This document shows positions 44,892-54,492 of a DNA stretch of 64,000 nucleotides, piece after piece. The notes under the pieces are model-generated. The model was given only the letters and a program-made list of their open reading frames with translations, did not search any database and was not told where the DNA came from. Numbering within the stretch: position 1 is the stretch's first letter; the number at the start of each line of letters is the position of its first letter. The position numbers and the translations under genes were made by a program. Origin of the DNA: Niabella sp. (GTDB lineage Bacteria; Bacteroidota; Bacteroidia; Chitinophagales; Chitinophagaceae); assembly GCA_017744715.1 (NCBI GenBank), contig JAGIAT010000005.1, positions 186,001-250,000 on the forward strand, written 5' to 3'.

Positions 44892-47015
44892 ATGGAAGTT
44901 CAGAAATTTAGCTATGATAACCGGATACCAAAACTGTTTGCCATTGCAACCATCAGCTGGGGGGTAATTGGTATGCTGGCGGGTGTGCTGGCCGCCTTTC
45001 AGCTGGCTTTTCCGGTAATGAATCTCAACACGGAGTATACCACCTTCGGAAGGGTGCGCCCCGTTCACACCAATGCGGTGATCTTTGCCTTTGTGGGCAA
45101 TGCCATTTTTACGGCCGTTTATTATTCGATGCCCCGCTTACTGAAAACCCCGATGTGGAGCAAGGCCCTTGGGCGCATACATTTCTGGGGATGGCAGCTG
45201 ATCATTGTAGCTGCGGCTGTTTCGCTGCTGATGGGATATACGACCAGCAAGGAGTATGCGGAACTGGAATGGCAGATCGATATTGCCATTACCATCATTT
45301 GGGTGGTATTCGGCATCAATATGATGGGCACGATCCTGACGCGGCGCGAACGGCATTTATATGTTGCCATCTGGTTTTACCTGGCTTCCTGGGTTACGGT
45401 GGCCATGCTGCATATTGTAAACTCTTTTGAATTGCCGGTGTCCTTTATGAAAAGTTATTCCTGGTATGCCGGTGTACAGGATGCATTGGTGCAATGGTGG
45501 TATGGACATAATGCCGTGGCCTTTTTTCTTACAACCCCGTTCCTGGGAATGATGTATTATTTTCTTCCGAAGGCTGCCAACCGTCCTATTTATTCCTATC
45601 GTTTAAGTATTATCCATTTCTGGAGTTTGATCTTTATTTATATCTGGGCGGGTCCGCATCACCTGTTATATACGGCGCTGCCGGAATGGGCGCAATCACT
45701 GGGCACCGCACTTTCGCTGATGCTGTTGCTGCCCAGCTGGGGTGGCATGCTGAACGGGTTGTTTACCCTCAGAGGTGCATGGGATAAAGTACGTGAAGAT
45801 CCCGTATTGAAATTTATCGTGGTGGCGGTGATCTGTTACGGGATGGCCACATTTGAGGGGCCGATGCTGTCCTTAAAGAATGTAAACGCAATATCGCATT
45901 ACAGCGACTGGACAGTGGCGCACGTACATATCGGCGCCCTGGGATGGAATGGCTTTCTGACCTTCGGTATGCTGTACTGGCTGATTCCGCGGCTGTTTAA
46001 CACGAAATTATATTCTACAAAACTGGCGGGCACGCATTTCCTTATTGGCACGTTTGGCATTGTATTGTACGCTGTGCCGATGTACTGGGCGGCTTTCAGA
46101 ACCTATTTTATGATGACGGCTTTTACACCGGAAGGGCAACTGCAATACCAGTTTATAGACGTAGTACAATCAGTAGTGCCTTTTTATGCGCTGAGGGCCA
46201 TTGGCGGAAGCATTTACCTGATTGGTGTGCTGCTGATGGTATATAACCTGGTTAAAACGGCAAAACAGGGCCGTTTTGTTGAAAGCGAGGAAGCCAGCGC
46301 TCCGCCCTTGCTGCGCGGCTATAAGGCCCCGGCCAAAGCCCACTGGCATTCTAAAATTGAGCGGAAACCGGTAATGCTGCTCCTGTTGAGCTTTATGGTG
46401 GTAGCCATTGGCGGGTTGATCGAAATGGTGCCCACCTTCCTGGTTAAAGAAAACGTGCCCACCATTGCCAGCGTAAAGCCCTATACGCCGCTTGAATTGC
46501 AGGGCCGCGATATCTATATACAGGAAGGATGTAATAACTGTCATACACAAATGATCCGCCCGTTCCGCTATGAAGTAGCACGTTACGGCGAATACTCCAA
46601 AGCCGGGGAATCGGTATATGATCACCCGCACCTCTGGGGCAGTAAACGTATAGGCCCCGATCTGGCCCGTGTGGGAGGCAAGTACCCGGATAGCTGGCAT
46701 TTTAACCATATGCTGGAGCCGGTTTCTATGGCCCCGGGATCTGTGATGCCGCCCTATCCCTGGCTGTTTGAAAAAACAATCGATGTGGGGTCTACCAATT
46801 CAAAAATATATGCCATGCGTAAGCTGGGTGTTCCATATCCGGAGGGCTACGAGGCCGGGGCGGTAAACGATCTGAAGCAACAGGCAAATGAGATCACCGG
46901 CCGGCTGAAAAAGGAAAAGATTACCATTGGCAGCGATAAGCAGATCATTGCCCTGATCGCGTACCTGCAACGCCTGGGAAAAGACATTAAAGCAGCGGAT
47001 CATAAACCTGAATAA
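44892..47015 (+). CDS. ccoNO: Fused cbb3 cytochrome c oxidase subunits I and II (CcoN-CcoO)
   Basis: A 707-residue fusion typical of Bacteroidota. Residues 1 to about 480 are CcoN, with 12 or so transmembrane helices and the heme and CuB histidines in 'RPVHTNAVIF', 'WWYGHNAVAFFLT', 'WAGPHHLLYTALP' and 'VAHVHIGALGWNG'. After a linker, residues about 495-707 are CcoO: one membrane anchor ('VMLLLLSFMVVAIGGLI') and a periplasmic mono-heme cytochrome with 'EGCNNCHTQMIRPF' and a Met ligand region 'VSMAPGSVMPPYPWLF'. The ATG at 44892 is the start; an overlapping ATG four bases earlier is out of frame. It is the catalytic core of a high-affinity terminal oxidase for low oxygen. Confidence 0.96.
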   Translation: MEVQKFSYDNRIPKLFAIATISWGVIGMLAGVLAAFQLAFPVMNLNTEYTTFGRVRPVHTNAVIFAFVGNAIFTAVYYSMPRLLKTPMWSKALGRIHFWGWQLIIVAAAVSLLMGYTTSKEYAELEWQIDIAITIIWVVFGINMMGTILTRRERHLYVAIWFYLASWVTVAMLHIVNSFELPVSFMKSYSWYAGVQDALVQWWYGHNAVAFFLTTPFLGMMYYFLPKAANRPIYSYRLSIIHFWSLIFIYIWAGPHHLLYTALPEWAQSLGTALSLMLLLPSWGGMLNGLFTLRGAWDKVREDPVLKFIVVAVICYGMATFEGPMLSLKNVNAISHYSDWTVAHVHIGALGWNGFLTFGMLYWLIPRLFNTKLYSTKLAGTHFLIGTFGIVLYAVPMYWAAFRTYFMMTAFTPEGQLQYQFIDVVQSVVPFYALRAIGGSIYLIGVLLMVYNLVKTAKQGRFVESEEASAPPLLRGYKAPAKAHWHSKIERKPVMLLLLSFMVVAIGGLIEMVPTFLVKENVPTIASVKPYTPLELQGRDIYIQEGCNNCHTQMIRPFRYEVARYGEYSKAGESVYDHPHLWGSKRIGPDLARVGGKYPDSWHFNHMLEPVSMAPGSVMPPYPWLFEKTIDVGSTNSKIYAMRKLGVPYPEGYEAGAVNDLKQQANEITGRLKKEKITIGSDKQIIALIAYLQRLGKDIKAADHKPE

Positions 47016-47023
47016 TTCGTACC

Positions 47024-47191
47024 ATGAAATTTATAAACTATTTAGAAAAGATAAGCGGGGTAAGCATTTACCCGATCATTTCCCTGGTATTGTTTTCGGC
47101 GCTGTTTATAGCCGTATTTATTTATGCAATGAAAACAAGTAATGAAAGTATCTCAGAAATGGAAAACCTGCCATTTGACGAACTTAAATAA
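47024..47191 (+). CDS. ccoQ: CcoQ/FixQ-like small subunit of cbb3 oxidase
   Basis: A 55-residue protein with one transmembrane helix ('YPIISLVLFSALFIAVFIYAM') and a short acidic tail ('SISEMENLPFDELK'). Its position between ccoNO and ccoP and its shape match CcoQ, which stabilises the complex. Sequence conservation in this family is low, so the call rests on size, topology and place. It starts 8 bases after the ccoNO stop. Confidence 0.85.
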   Translation: MKFINYLEKISGVSIYPIISLVLFSALFIAVFIYAMKTSNESISEMENLPFDELK

Positions 47192-47198
47192 AGCTGCA

Positions 47199-48380
47199 AT
47201 GAAAGAGATAAAACGCTTAAAGAAAATTGGATGGTGTACCGGATGGGGAAGCCTGGCAGCATTGCCGGCAACGGCTGCTGAACAGGCGCCTCAAACACCC
47301 CGGCTGGTACTGGATGTAAATATGGTATTGGTAATTGTGATCATCTTCCTGTTACTGATCATCGGTATGCTGGGCTTTACGCTGCGGGCATCGATGGATG
47401 TATACCGGGAGCGGAAAAAAAATAGGGACACCGGCGATGGTGATGGTAAAAACAGGAGCACCGCAGCGATCAAACCGTTATTGACAATGATCGCGGTGTT
47501 GGTGGGCATGCAGGTATTCGGGCAGGAGGATGCAGCGGCCGCGGCAACGGTTTCCAATCCGTTTACCGACGCAAAGATCCTGCGCTATATTTTAACAGGC
47601 GTCATTGCATTGGAGCTGCTTACCATCTTTGCTTTTATATACTGGATCCGGTTCTTTACAGGTATCGAGGAGATGCGAAAAGCACGCGTAAGCACCGAAA
47701 AAGCATCTTACAGGGGATTAACAGCCTGGTGGCGCAAGGCGAATAAATTAAAACCGATGGAAGAGGAGGGCGCCCTGGATGTAGGACACAGTTATGACGG
47801 CATCCGGGAGCTGGATAACGCCACGCCGCCCTGGTTTACCATTGCCTTTATTGCGTCCATTGTTTTTGGTATCGGTTACCTGTGGCGGTATCATGTGCTG
47901 CACGCGGCGCCAAACCAGTATGAAGAGTATGCGATTGCCGTTACAAAGGGAAACCTGAAAGTAGCAGCTTATCTGAAATCGAAGGGTGACGCGGTAAATG
48001 AAAATACGGTGGTAATGGCTGATGCGGCGGGTATTGAAGCCGGTAAAAAATTGTTCATGAATAATTGCACAGCCTGTCATGGCAGCTCCGGTCAGGGTGG
48101 TGTTGGGCCAAACCTGACGGATGATTACTGGTTGCACGGAGGACGCATCGGTGATGTGTTTAAGACAATTAAACTGGGGGTGGTAGAAAAAGGAATGATG
48201 AGCTGGAAGGATGTATTTTCCGCAGAGCAGATCGCCGGGATCGCCAGTTATATCAAATCGATTCATGGTAGCAATCCTCCGGGTGCAAAGGAACCACAGG
48301 GGGATGTTTATAAAGAAGCACCTGCGGGCATAGACAGTACCGCTGCGTTGGCGAAAAGCGACAGCACCGCCGCCCGGTGA
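47199..48380 (+). CDS. ccoP: CcoP, cbb3 oxidase c-type cytochrome subunit
   Basis: Electron-delivering subunit of 393 residues. It has an N-terminal hydrophobic segment and helix ('VNMVLVIVIIFLLLIIGMLG'), a second helix pair around residue 150, the FixP N-terminal domain ('LDNATPPWFTIAFIASIVFG') and one periplasmic cytochrome c domain with heme site 'NNCTACHGSSGQGGVGPNL' and Met ligand near 'EKGMMSW'. Many proteobacterial CcoP proteins carry two hemes; here I see only one CxxCH. The ATG at 47199, 7 bases after ccoQ, is preferred over the upstream GTG, which lies inside ccoQ. Confidence 0.94.
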   Translation: MKEIKRLKKIGWCTGWGSLAALPATAAEQAPQTPRLVLDVNMVLVIVIIFLLLIIGMLGFTLRASMDVYRERKKNRDTGDGDGKNRSTAAIKPLLTMIAVLVGMQVFGQEDAAAAATVSNPFTDAKILRYILTGVIALELLTIFAFIYWIRFFTGIEEMRKARVSTEKASYRGLTAWWRKANKLKPMEEEGALDVGHSYDGIRELDNATPPWFTIAFIASIVFGIGYLWRYHVLHAAPNQYEEYAIAVTKGNLKVAAYLKSKGDAVNENTVVMADAAGIEAGKKLFMNNCTACHGSSGQGGVGPNLTDDYWLHGGRIGDVFKTIKLGVVEKGMMSWKDVFSAEQIAGIASYIKSIHGSNPPGAKEPQGDVYKEAPAGIDSTAALAKSDSTAAR

Positions 48381-48406
48381 TCCGTTCATAAAAGAAACAA
48401 TAAAGG

Positions 48407-49828
48407 ATGAAGGCAGAAGATGAAGCTGTAGGTCCGCAAAAAGTCAGTAGCAGCTTTAGAGACCGGCACAGCAATGTAAATGATAAGGGGAAGCGTAACT
48501 GGATATATGCGCTCCGGCCCAAAGGGAAATTATACAGGTACCGGCAATGGTTGTCTGCCGCTTACCTGCTGCTGTTTTTTGCGCTGCCATTTATAAAGAT
48601 CAACGGCATGCCTGCGGTGGAACTGAATTTTCCGGAAGCCCGTTTCATCCTGTTTGGAAACATATTCTGGCCCGATGATTTCTTCATCTTCGCTGTGGGA
48701 ATGGTACTGGCCATTGTATTTATAGCCCTGTTTACCGTGATCTACGGCCGGGTTTTTTGCGGCTGGGTTTGCCCGCAAACCGTGTTCATGGAATTTGTTT
48801 TCCGGAGGATCGAATGGTGGATCGAAGGAACGCCTTCACAGCAGAAGAAACGCAATGCAGCTCCGATGAGTGTGCAGAAGTTTACAAAAAAAGCGGTTAA
48901 GCACCTGGTTTTTTTTACGGTTTCTTTCCTGATCGCTCATACCTTTCTTTCCTATATACTCGGAGTTCATGAAGTACTGGCATTGATGCGGAGCCCGGTG
49001 TGGGACAACATGGGCCTCTTTGCCGGCTTGCTTTTTTTTACCGCTCTTTTCTATTTTGTTTTTGCCTTTGTACGGGATATTGTTTGTACCACGGTTTGCC
49101 CGTACGGGCGGCTCCAGGGCGTGTTGTTTGACAAAGATACCATGCAGGTTTCTTACGATTATAACAGGGGAGAGCCAAGGGGCAAGCTGGCAAAAAAGGA
49201 ACAGCAGGCGCTGGGTGATTGTATTGATTGTAAACGTTGCGTACATGTTTGTCCCACTGGTATCGATATCCGCAATGGTGTGCAGATGGAATGTGTGGGC
49301 TGCACTGCCTGTATCGATGCCTGCAATGACGTCATGTTCCGGGTGGGCCGGCCTGCGGGGTTGATCCGTATGGCCTCTGAAAACCAGATCTCAAAAAAGC
49401 GGCCTTTCCGGTTTAATGGAAGAATGAAATTCTATTCCGCTATCCTGGTTGTTTTAGTAACCCTGATGAGCTTTCTTGTGCTTTCGAGGAAGCGCATTGA
49501 TACCACCGTGTCCCGGGTGAAGGGACAATTATACCAGGAAGTAGGAAAAGACTCCCTGTCGAATCTTTTCCAGGCAAAGATCATCAATAAAACACGCGAA
49601 GACGTGCGGTTGGAGTTAAGAGTGGAGGGGCCGGTGCCCGGGCAGGTGCGTATGATCGATTCCACACATAATATACTCCGGAAAGAAAGCTTAAGCAACC
49701 GTACCTTTTTTATCGTACTGCCGGCGGGGGGTATAAAAGCCCGTTCTACGGATATCCTGATCGGGGTGTATACCAACGGCAGAAAAACAGCAACCGTAAA
49801 ATCAAAATTTTTAGGACCCTTTATTTAA
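48407..49828 (+). CDS. ccoG: CcoG/FixG polyferredoxin, cbb3 oxidase accessory protein
   Basis: A 473-residue membrane protein that reduces copper for oxidase assembly. It has about five transmembrane helices, the paired Cys motifs 'FCGWVCPQTVF' and 'CTTVCPYGRLQG', and two 4Fe-4S sites 'GDCIDCKRCVHVCPTGID' and 'ECVGCTACIDACNDVM'. The C-terminal 130 residues form the periplasmic Ig-like domain of the family. It begins 26 bases after ccoP and ends 11 bases before ccoH. Confidence 0.95.
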   Translation: MKAEDEAVGPQKVSSSFRDRHSNVNDKGKRNWIYALRPKGKLYRYRQWLSAAYLLLFFALPFIKINGMPAVELNFPEARFILFGNIFWPDDFFIFAVGMVLAIVFIALFTVIYGRVFCGWVCPQTVFMEFVFRRIEWWIEGTPSQQKKRNAAPMSVQKFTKKAVKHLVFFTVSFLIAHTFLSYILGVHEVLALMRSPVWDNMGLFAGLLFFTALFYFVFAFVRDIVCTTVCPYGRLQGVLFDKDTMQVSYDYNRGEPRGKLAKKEQQALGDCIDCKRCVHVCPTGIDIRNGVQMECVGCTACIDACNDVMFRVGRPAGLIRMASENQISKKRPFRFNGRMKFYSAILVVLVTLMSFLVLSRKRIDTTVSRVKGQLYQEVGKDSLSNLFQAKIINKTREDVRLELRVEGPVPGQVRMIDSTHNILRKESLSNRTFFIVLPAGGIKARSTDILIGVYTNGRKTATVKSKFLGPFI

Positions 49829-49839
49829 AACGGATATAT

Positions 49840-50277
49840 ATGAACTGGGGAATGAGCGTGGTTATTGTATTGGTGCTTTTTCTGTCCGGCATGACGTTTA
49901 TGGTAGGGCTCGCCATGCGGCAAACCAATGAAACCGTAGATGCAAATTATTACGATAAGGAACTGAAATATCAGCAGGTGATCGATGGTAAGCAGCAGTT
50001 GGTGGCGCTGGGTCAGCGGGTATCCATCCGCGATTCTGCCGGCCGCATATGGGTCCGGCTTCCGGAAGCGGCATCCGGTCAGCTCGACTCCGGGCATATT
50101 GAGTTTCTCCGGTTGTCGGCCAGTTCGGCAGACCGGCGGATACCGGTTCAACCCGGAAGCGGATCTGTTTATTTCTTACCACGCAGCTCGTTTGTAAAAG
50201 GGTGGTACCGCGTAAGGGTAGAATGGGTGAACGGGCATGTGGGGTATTATTATGAGGAAAATGTTCAAATTCCATAA
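49840..50277 (+). CDS. ccoH: CcoH/FixH-like cbb3 oxidase assembly protein
   Basis: A 145-residue protein with one N-terminal transmembrane helix ('VVIVLVLFLSGMTFMVGLAM') followed by the FixH segment 'VDANYYDKELKYQQVIDGKQ', the best-conserved part of this family. The rest is a periplasmic beta domain. CcoH is needed for assembly of the oxidase together with CcoI. Its stop codon is directly followed by the ATG of the next gene. Confidence 0.92.
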   Translation: MNWGMSVVIVLVLFLSGMTFMVGLAMRQTNETVDANYYDKELKYQQVIDGKQQLVALGQRVSIRDSAGRIWVRLPEAASGQLDSGHIEFLRLSASSADRRIPVQPGSGSVYFLPRSSFVKGWYRVRVEWVNGHVGYYYEENVQIP

Positions 50278-50982
50278 ATGGTAGAAGCCGTACTTGCAGG
50301 ATTGGGCATGGGCATTGCGGGCAGTTTTCACTGCATCGGGATGTGCGGGCCGCTGGCATTGTCCATTCCGCTGGATGCCACCCGGCCCTTCGCACGGTTG
50401 CTTTCAGTGGGGCTGTATAACCTGGGCCGTATATTAACCTATTTCCTGATGGGGGCGGTGCTGGGCTGGGCCGGTTACCGGTTTGCAATCATCGGGTACC
50501 AGCAATATTTTTCTGTTGCCATGGGTGTTGTATTGTTGATGATGCTGCTGCCGGCCCGGTATCTTCCCAAAATAAAATGGTTCAGCCGTTTACAACAAGC
50601 CATTAAAAGAACCCTGGCCCGTTTTCTTACACGCCGTAACCGGCCGCTTTCATTTTTGTTGATTGGTATGCTGAATGGATTGCTGCCCTGCGGGCTGGTT
50701 TATATGGCCATCGCTACTGCCCTCGTAATGGGCGGCACCGTTACCTCGGGTGTTTTTATGGCGGCATTTGGCCTTGGTACCATTCCGTTGATGGCGGTTC
50801 TGATGCTTACCGGGCACCATCTTTCATTTTCATTCAGACTTCGTATTAAAAGGTTGCTGCCTTATTTCGTGGCGGTTGTTGCGGTATTAATGGTGCTGAG
50901 AGGGTTAAACCTGGGCATTCCATATATCAGTCCGGCATTTCCCACAGGTGCTGGCGCTGTGGATTGTCATCCGATAAAATGA
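50278..50982 (+). CDS. TauE/SafE-like (UreH/DsbD-type) membrane protein of the cbb3 cluster
   Basis: A 234-residue protein with about six transmembrane helices. The N-terminal motif 'GSFHCIGMCGPLAL' with His and two Cys, and the second-half 'NGLLPCGLVYMAIATAL', are the hallmarks of the family usually named sulfite exporter TauE/SafE when it ends cbb3 clusters. The conserved Cys residues in membrane segments make copper or thiol transfer to the oxidase more likely than sulfite export, which is an inference from context. It is the last gene of the cluster. Confidence 0.85.
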   Translation: MVEAVLAGLGMGIAGSFHCIGMCGPLALSIPLDATRPFARLLSVGLYNLGRILTYFLMGAVLGWAGYRFAIIGYQQYFSVAMGVVLLMMLLPARYLPKIKWFSRLQQAIKRTLARFLTRRNRPLSFLLIGMLNGLLPCGLVYMAIATALVMGGTVTSGVFMAAFGLGTIPLMAVLMLTGHHLSFSFRLRIKRLLPYFVAVVAVLMVLRGLNLGIPYISPAFPTGAGAVDCHPIK

Positions 50983-50997
50983 GTTGCGTTACCGGCA

Positions 50998-51035
50998 GCC
51001 TTCATCATAAGAAGGGCAGCGTATCTTGTTTTTTT
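50998..51035 (+). terminator. Weak terminator at the end of the cbb3 cluster
   Basis: A short imperfect stem, GCCTTC at 50998-51003 with GAAGG at 51011-51015, is followed 13 bases later by T7 (51029-51035). It lies between two convergent genes. Confidence 0.35.
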
Positions 51036-51039
51036 AACG

Positions 51040-51897
51040 CTAATCCAGCAGCCGGATCAGGGCGCCCAGCTCCTGGTACTGTACTTTTTGAAGGTCGTTG
51101 TTAAAGCATTCCCTGAAATCGGTGAGCACCTGTTGAATGACTTCCCGGTTAGACCGGGGCCGGAGCAGATCCGGTGCATCCGCAGCATCGATTTTGGTAA
51201 GATAATGTTGCAGATCGGTATGGGTAAAAATCTGCCCGAGAGAAGGCTCTATAAAAAAATCCACCTCGTAGTTGCCTGTAGCATCGCCCAAACCGGGTTT
51301 GCAATAGCCCAGCACAAACTGGTGAGGAATACGCATCAGCCGGATCGGAATATCTAAAAGCTCTACCAGTAATAAATACAACGAGCCAATACCCGTTTGG
51401 TTACCCCTTTTAGATTCAAGGATCTGCGGCAGCAGGTATTCGTTCAGGCGCTCGGTGTTATTCGTGTTCCCCTTAATGCCAATATAATTATAGATGATAC
51501 TGTTGATGATGTGCACCTGCTCCAGCGGTGTGAGGTAATTGTTGATCTCCAGCCAGATATTCCGGCGCAACCGTTCTACATGATGCAGCACTTTGGCGGC
51601 CTGCAGCTCCGGGTAAAGGAATTTGGCAATCAACAGCAATGCCGGCATCAATTCATGATGCCCCGCCTCATTCCATTGTTTAAAATCAGTCTCCAAACCG
51701 GAAAAATAGAGCCGGTGAATCAGCAACTCAATACGCTCCTGTACTTCTTTGTCTTCCGTGGTTTCCCATAAGTGTTCCAGGTTGGGAATCATCGGAAGGC
51801 CATAGGTGATAATCCGGTTGCTAACGGCTTCATAGATTTCGCCGTCCGGATCATCAATCAGATTGAGCAATGCATTTACTTCGTTTTTATCATCCAT
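51040..51897 (-). CDS. SirB1-like transglutaminase-fold protein
   Basis: A 285-residue cytoplasmic protein of the SirB1/transglutaminase-like family: an N-terminal helical part, then 'NQTGIGSLYLLLVELLDIPIRLMRIPHQF' (core 'GIGSLYLLLVELLDIPI'), 'VLGYCKPG' and 'NYEVDFFIEPSLGQIFT'. In the canonical fold the motif contains a Cys; here 'GNQTGIGSLY' has Gly-Ile instead, so catalytic activity is doubtful. The ATG at 51897 is chosen because upstream residues are not family-like and a promoter lies directly before it. The biological role of this family is unclear. Confidence 0.85.
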   Translation of the reverse strand: MDDKNEVNALLNLIDDPDGEIYEAVSNRIITYGLPMIPNLEHLWETTEDKEVQERIELLIHRLYFSGLETDFKQWNEAGHHELMPALLLIAKFLYPELQAAKVLHHVERLRRNIWLEINNYLTPLEQVHIINSIIYNYIGIKGNTNNTERLNEYLLPQILESKRGNQTGIGSLYLLLVELLDIPIRLMRIPHQFVLGYCKPGLGDATGNYEVDFFIEPSLGQIFTHTDLQHYLTKIDAADAPDLLRPRSNREVIQQVLTDFRECFNNDLQKVQYQELGALIRLLD

Positions 51898-51902
51898 CTG
51901 CT

Positions 51903-51935
51903 CAAAGATAACCGGCCGGATGCTGCAGAACAAAA
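51903..51935 (-). promoter_or_regulatory. Promoter of the SirB1-like gene, almost leaderless
   Basis: On the minus strand TTTTG (51935-51931) is followed after exactly 20 bases by TATCTTTG (51910-51903). The -7 element ends five bases before the ATG at 51897, so the mRNA should start at or next to the start codon. Confidence 0.65.
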
Positions 51936-52037
51936 ATATAAATCCACATCGGTGAATAACATCGTACCCCGTGCGATGCGGGGTAAAAGCATACAGGCTT
52001 TGGGTGGCTGTTAAACGGTTTTTAAATTCATTCAAAA

Positions 52038-52934
52038 ATGATTAGCTTGGCGGCTAAATCAGGATTGATGGAACAAAGAAAAGGAACAATACCGGTGTCG
52101 TTTTTGTTGAGGCTTCTGGCCTGGATCCTGCTCTGCAGTTCATTTCCTTTTTTTGAGGATTTTTATGCGCAACATCCCTACCTGTTGCAGCTGGCATATG
52201 GGCTGAATACGTTTCTTACGGCCAGCGTGATTATTTCCACGGGGAAGTTCATTATGGTTTCTTTTTACAACCGCAGACATGCATCCAATAAAGTGCGGGG
52301 AAACTTTGTGCTGGGTATTAACCGGCTGGCCGCAATACTGAATGCTGTTTTTGCGGTGGTATCGGTCATGATCGCATTGGGCATCAATCCCAAAGATTTT
52401 ATCACCAGCATGACGATCGTGGCAATGGCCATCGCGGTTATTTTCAGAGAATATATTACCAATATGATCAGCGGCCTGATCATCATGTTCTCCGAGCAGT
52501 TCTCGATCGGGGATCACATCCGGATCGGCGAACACTCGGGTAAGATCATCGATATCACGTTTGCAAATATTGTGGTGCTGAATGAGGAGGAAGACATGGT
52601 GCTGGTGCCCAACAATCTGGTTTTTACGGCCACCGTAATCAATAAATCGGCCCAGGTATCCGATAAACTAACACTCCGGTTTGAACTGCCCCTGGCAGAT
52701 AAGATGGATGTACAAACCTTAAGCTCAAAGCTGGAACCGGTGCTGAAAACCTTTCCGGACCTGGTTCCCGGCGGGGAGATAGCGGTACGGATCGCAGACA
52801 TCGGCAAGGATTTCGTTAAGTATAAAATAGATCTGCATGCGATCGATAGCAGCAACCGGCGACAGAAACGGATCGAAAGTGCCGTGCTCGATGCCCTGTT
52901 ATTGTTAACAGCTTCCGGCCGTGCGGGGGTATAA
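52038..52934 (+). CDS. Small mechanosensitive channel (MscS family)
   Basis: A 298-residue inner membrane channel that opens under osmotic down-shock. There are three to four transmembrane helices; the pore-lining helix and following beta domain are seen in 'TIVAMAIAVIFREYITNMIS' and 'EQFSIGDHIRIGEHSGKI', with 'VLVPNNLVFTATVIN' typical of MscS. The C-terminal domain ends 'RRQKRIESAVLDALLLL'. The ATG at 52038 is taken; the ATG at 52068 (MEQRKG) is possible. It is transcribed divergently from the SirB1-like gene. Confidence 0.92.
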   Translation: MISLAAKSGLMEQRKGTIPVSFLLRLLAWILLCSSFPFFEDFYAQHPYLLQLAYGLNTFLTASVIISTGKFIMVSFYNRRHASNKVRGNFVLGINRLAAILNAVFAVVSVMIALGINPKDFITSMTIVAMAIAVIFREYITNMISGLIIMFSEQFSIGDHIRIGEHSGKIIDITFANIVVLNEEEDMVLVPNNLVFTATVINKSAQVSDKLTLRFELPLADKMDVQTLSSKLEPVLKTFPDLVPGGEIAVRIADIGKDFVKYKIDLHAIDSSNRRQKRIESAVLDALLLLTASGRAGV

Positions 52935-52986
52935 AAATGACGGTGTATTTCGTTAAATCAGCATATAAAAATTACCATTGAATCAG

Positions 52987-54340
52987 ATGCGACATCTTTA
53001 TTTTTTTTCGCTGCTGCTGTTCACAGCATTTAAAGGCTTTGCACAGCAACGGCCCAATATCATCTTTGTGTTGACCGATGACCTGGGGTATTCCGATATC
53101 GGTTGTTATGGTAACCCCGTAATCCGGACGCCGTTCCTGGATAAAATGGCGGCCAGGGGATTGCTGGCTACCAATTATGTGGTAACCAGTCCATCCTGCA
53201 CGCCCTCCCGTGCATCCCTGTTAACCGGCCGTTACGCTTCGCGTTACAATCTTCCGGATCCGATTGCACCGGGCTCCCCACTGGGATTGCCGGATGATGA
53301 AGTGACCCTTGCAGAGCTGCTCAAAAAAAATGGATACCAAACCGGAATGGTAGGAAAATGGCATCTCGGGGATCAAAAAGATTTTAATAAACCCAATGGC
53401 CAGGGATTTGATTCCTTTTACGGCCTTCTGTACAGCCACGATTACCGGTTCCCCTATGTAAACACGGACACGGTGATTAAGATCTTCCGGAATACAAGAC
53501 CGGAACTGGAAAGGCCGGCAGACTCCCTGCTGACCCGGTTGTATACACAGGAGTCGATCCGGTTTATTGAACAGCAGCGGCCGGGAAAACCGTTCTTCCT
53601 GTACCTGGCGCATAACCTTCCGCATTTACCGGTAGCCTATGCCGCGGCGGCGGAAGGTCTTAAAGGAAAGGCTGGTGGTCCGTTGGGGAAAGTGATCACA
53701 GAAATCGATGAAGGCCTGGCTGCTATCTGGAACGTACTGGAACAGAAAAAAAATGGCCGACAATACGATCTTTATTTTTTCCAGTGATAACGGACCCTGG
53801 AGCGAATACCCGGCGCGGATGGAAAAGGACGGGGTCACGAAACGCTCGCATGCCGGCGCTGCGGGTATCTTCAGGGGATCAAAGGCACAGTCGTACGAGG
53901 GCGGCGCCCGCGTGCCGTTTATCATTTACTGGAAAAACCGGATACCGGCCGGGCAGCAACGCTCGGAAGCCATCAGTAATGTAGATGTATTGCCTACACT
54001 GGCAACATGGACAGGTACGAAGCTCCCGGCAGGCCGGGAGTTGGACGGGCAGGACATTGGCCGTTTGCTGGAAGGGAAGGTGAAGCCGGGGCGTTTTGAA
54101 CACCGGCCGATATTTCTTGTAAATCATGGTAAGCCGGAAGCGGTAAAACTCCGGCAATGGAAATACCGGGAGGCTCCGGCATGGGAACACCCCGTTACAG
54201 GACAGCTGATCCCGGCAGTAAAGGAACTGTTCAACCTTGATGAAGATCCGTCGGAACGGGTGAACCTGATCGATACCTATAAAGAAGAAGCAGCGTTGTT
54301 AAAAAAGATCTTTGATGGCTTTGCCGCTTACGGGCAATAA
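52987..54340 (+). pseudogene. Sulfatase (S1 family), frameshifted at an A8 run
   Basis: Secreted arylsulfatase-type enzyme broken into two frames. The first part, from the ATG at 52987, has signal peptide '[12 protein letters not shown]', metal ligands in '[10 protein letters not shown]' and the formylglycine motif C71-T-P-S-R in '[16 protein letters not shown]', plus 'GMVGKWHLG'. It stops at 53787. The second part continues in another frame through '[14 protein letters not shown]' to 54340. The switch lies in eight A residues at 53746-53753; with seven the reading would join perfectly as E-Q-K-K-M-A-D-N-T. Everything else is intact, so this is a sequencing error, a fresh mutation or a slippage site. 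The substrate is not known. Confidence 0.9.
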
Positions 54341-54492
54341 TGATACAACGGTGCCGGGCGCTGAAACCGCTTATGGATCGGATTGACGGAAAAAAAGAAA
54401 TAAATCTTATCTTCCGGTTTTGTTAGGCCGTGTGCATTTTTTTGAACACCCGGTTGTCAAAAAACTGAATCATTAAATAATAAATCATTTTT

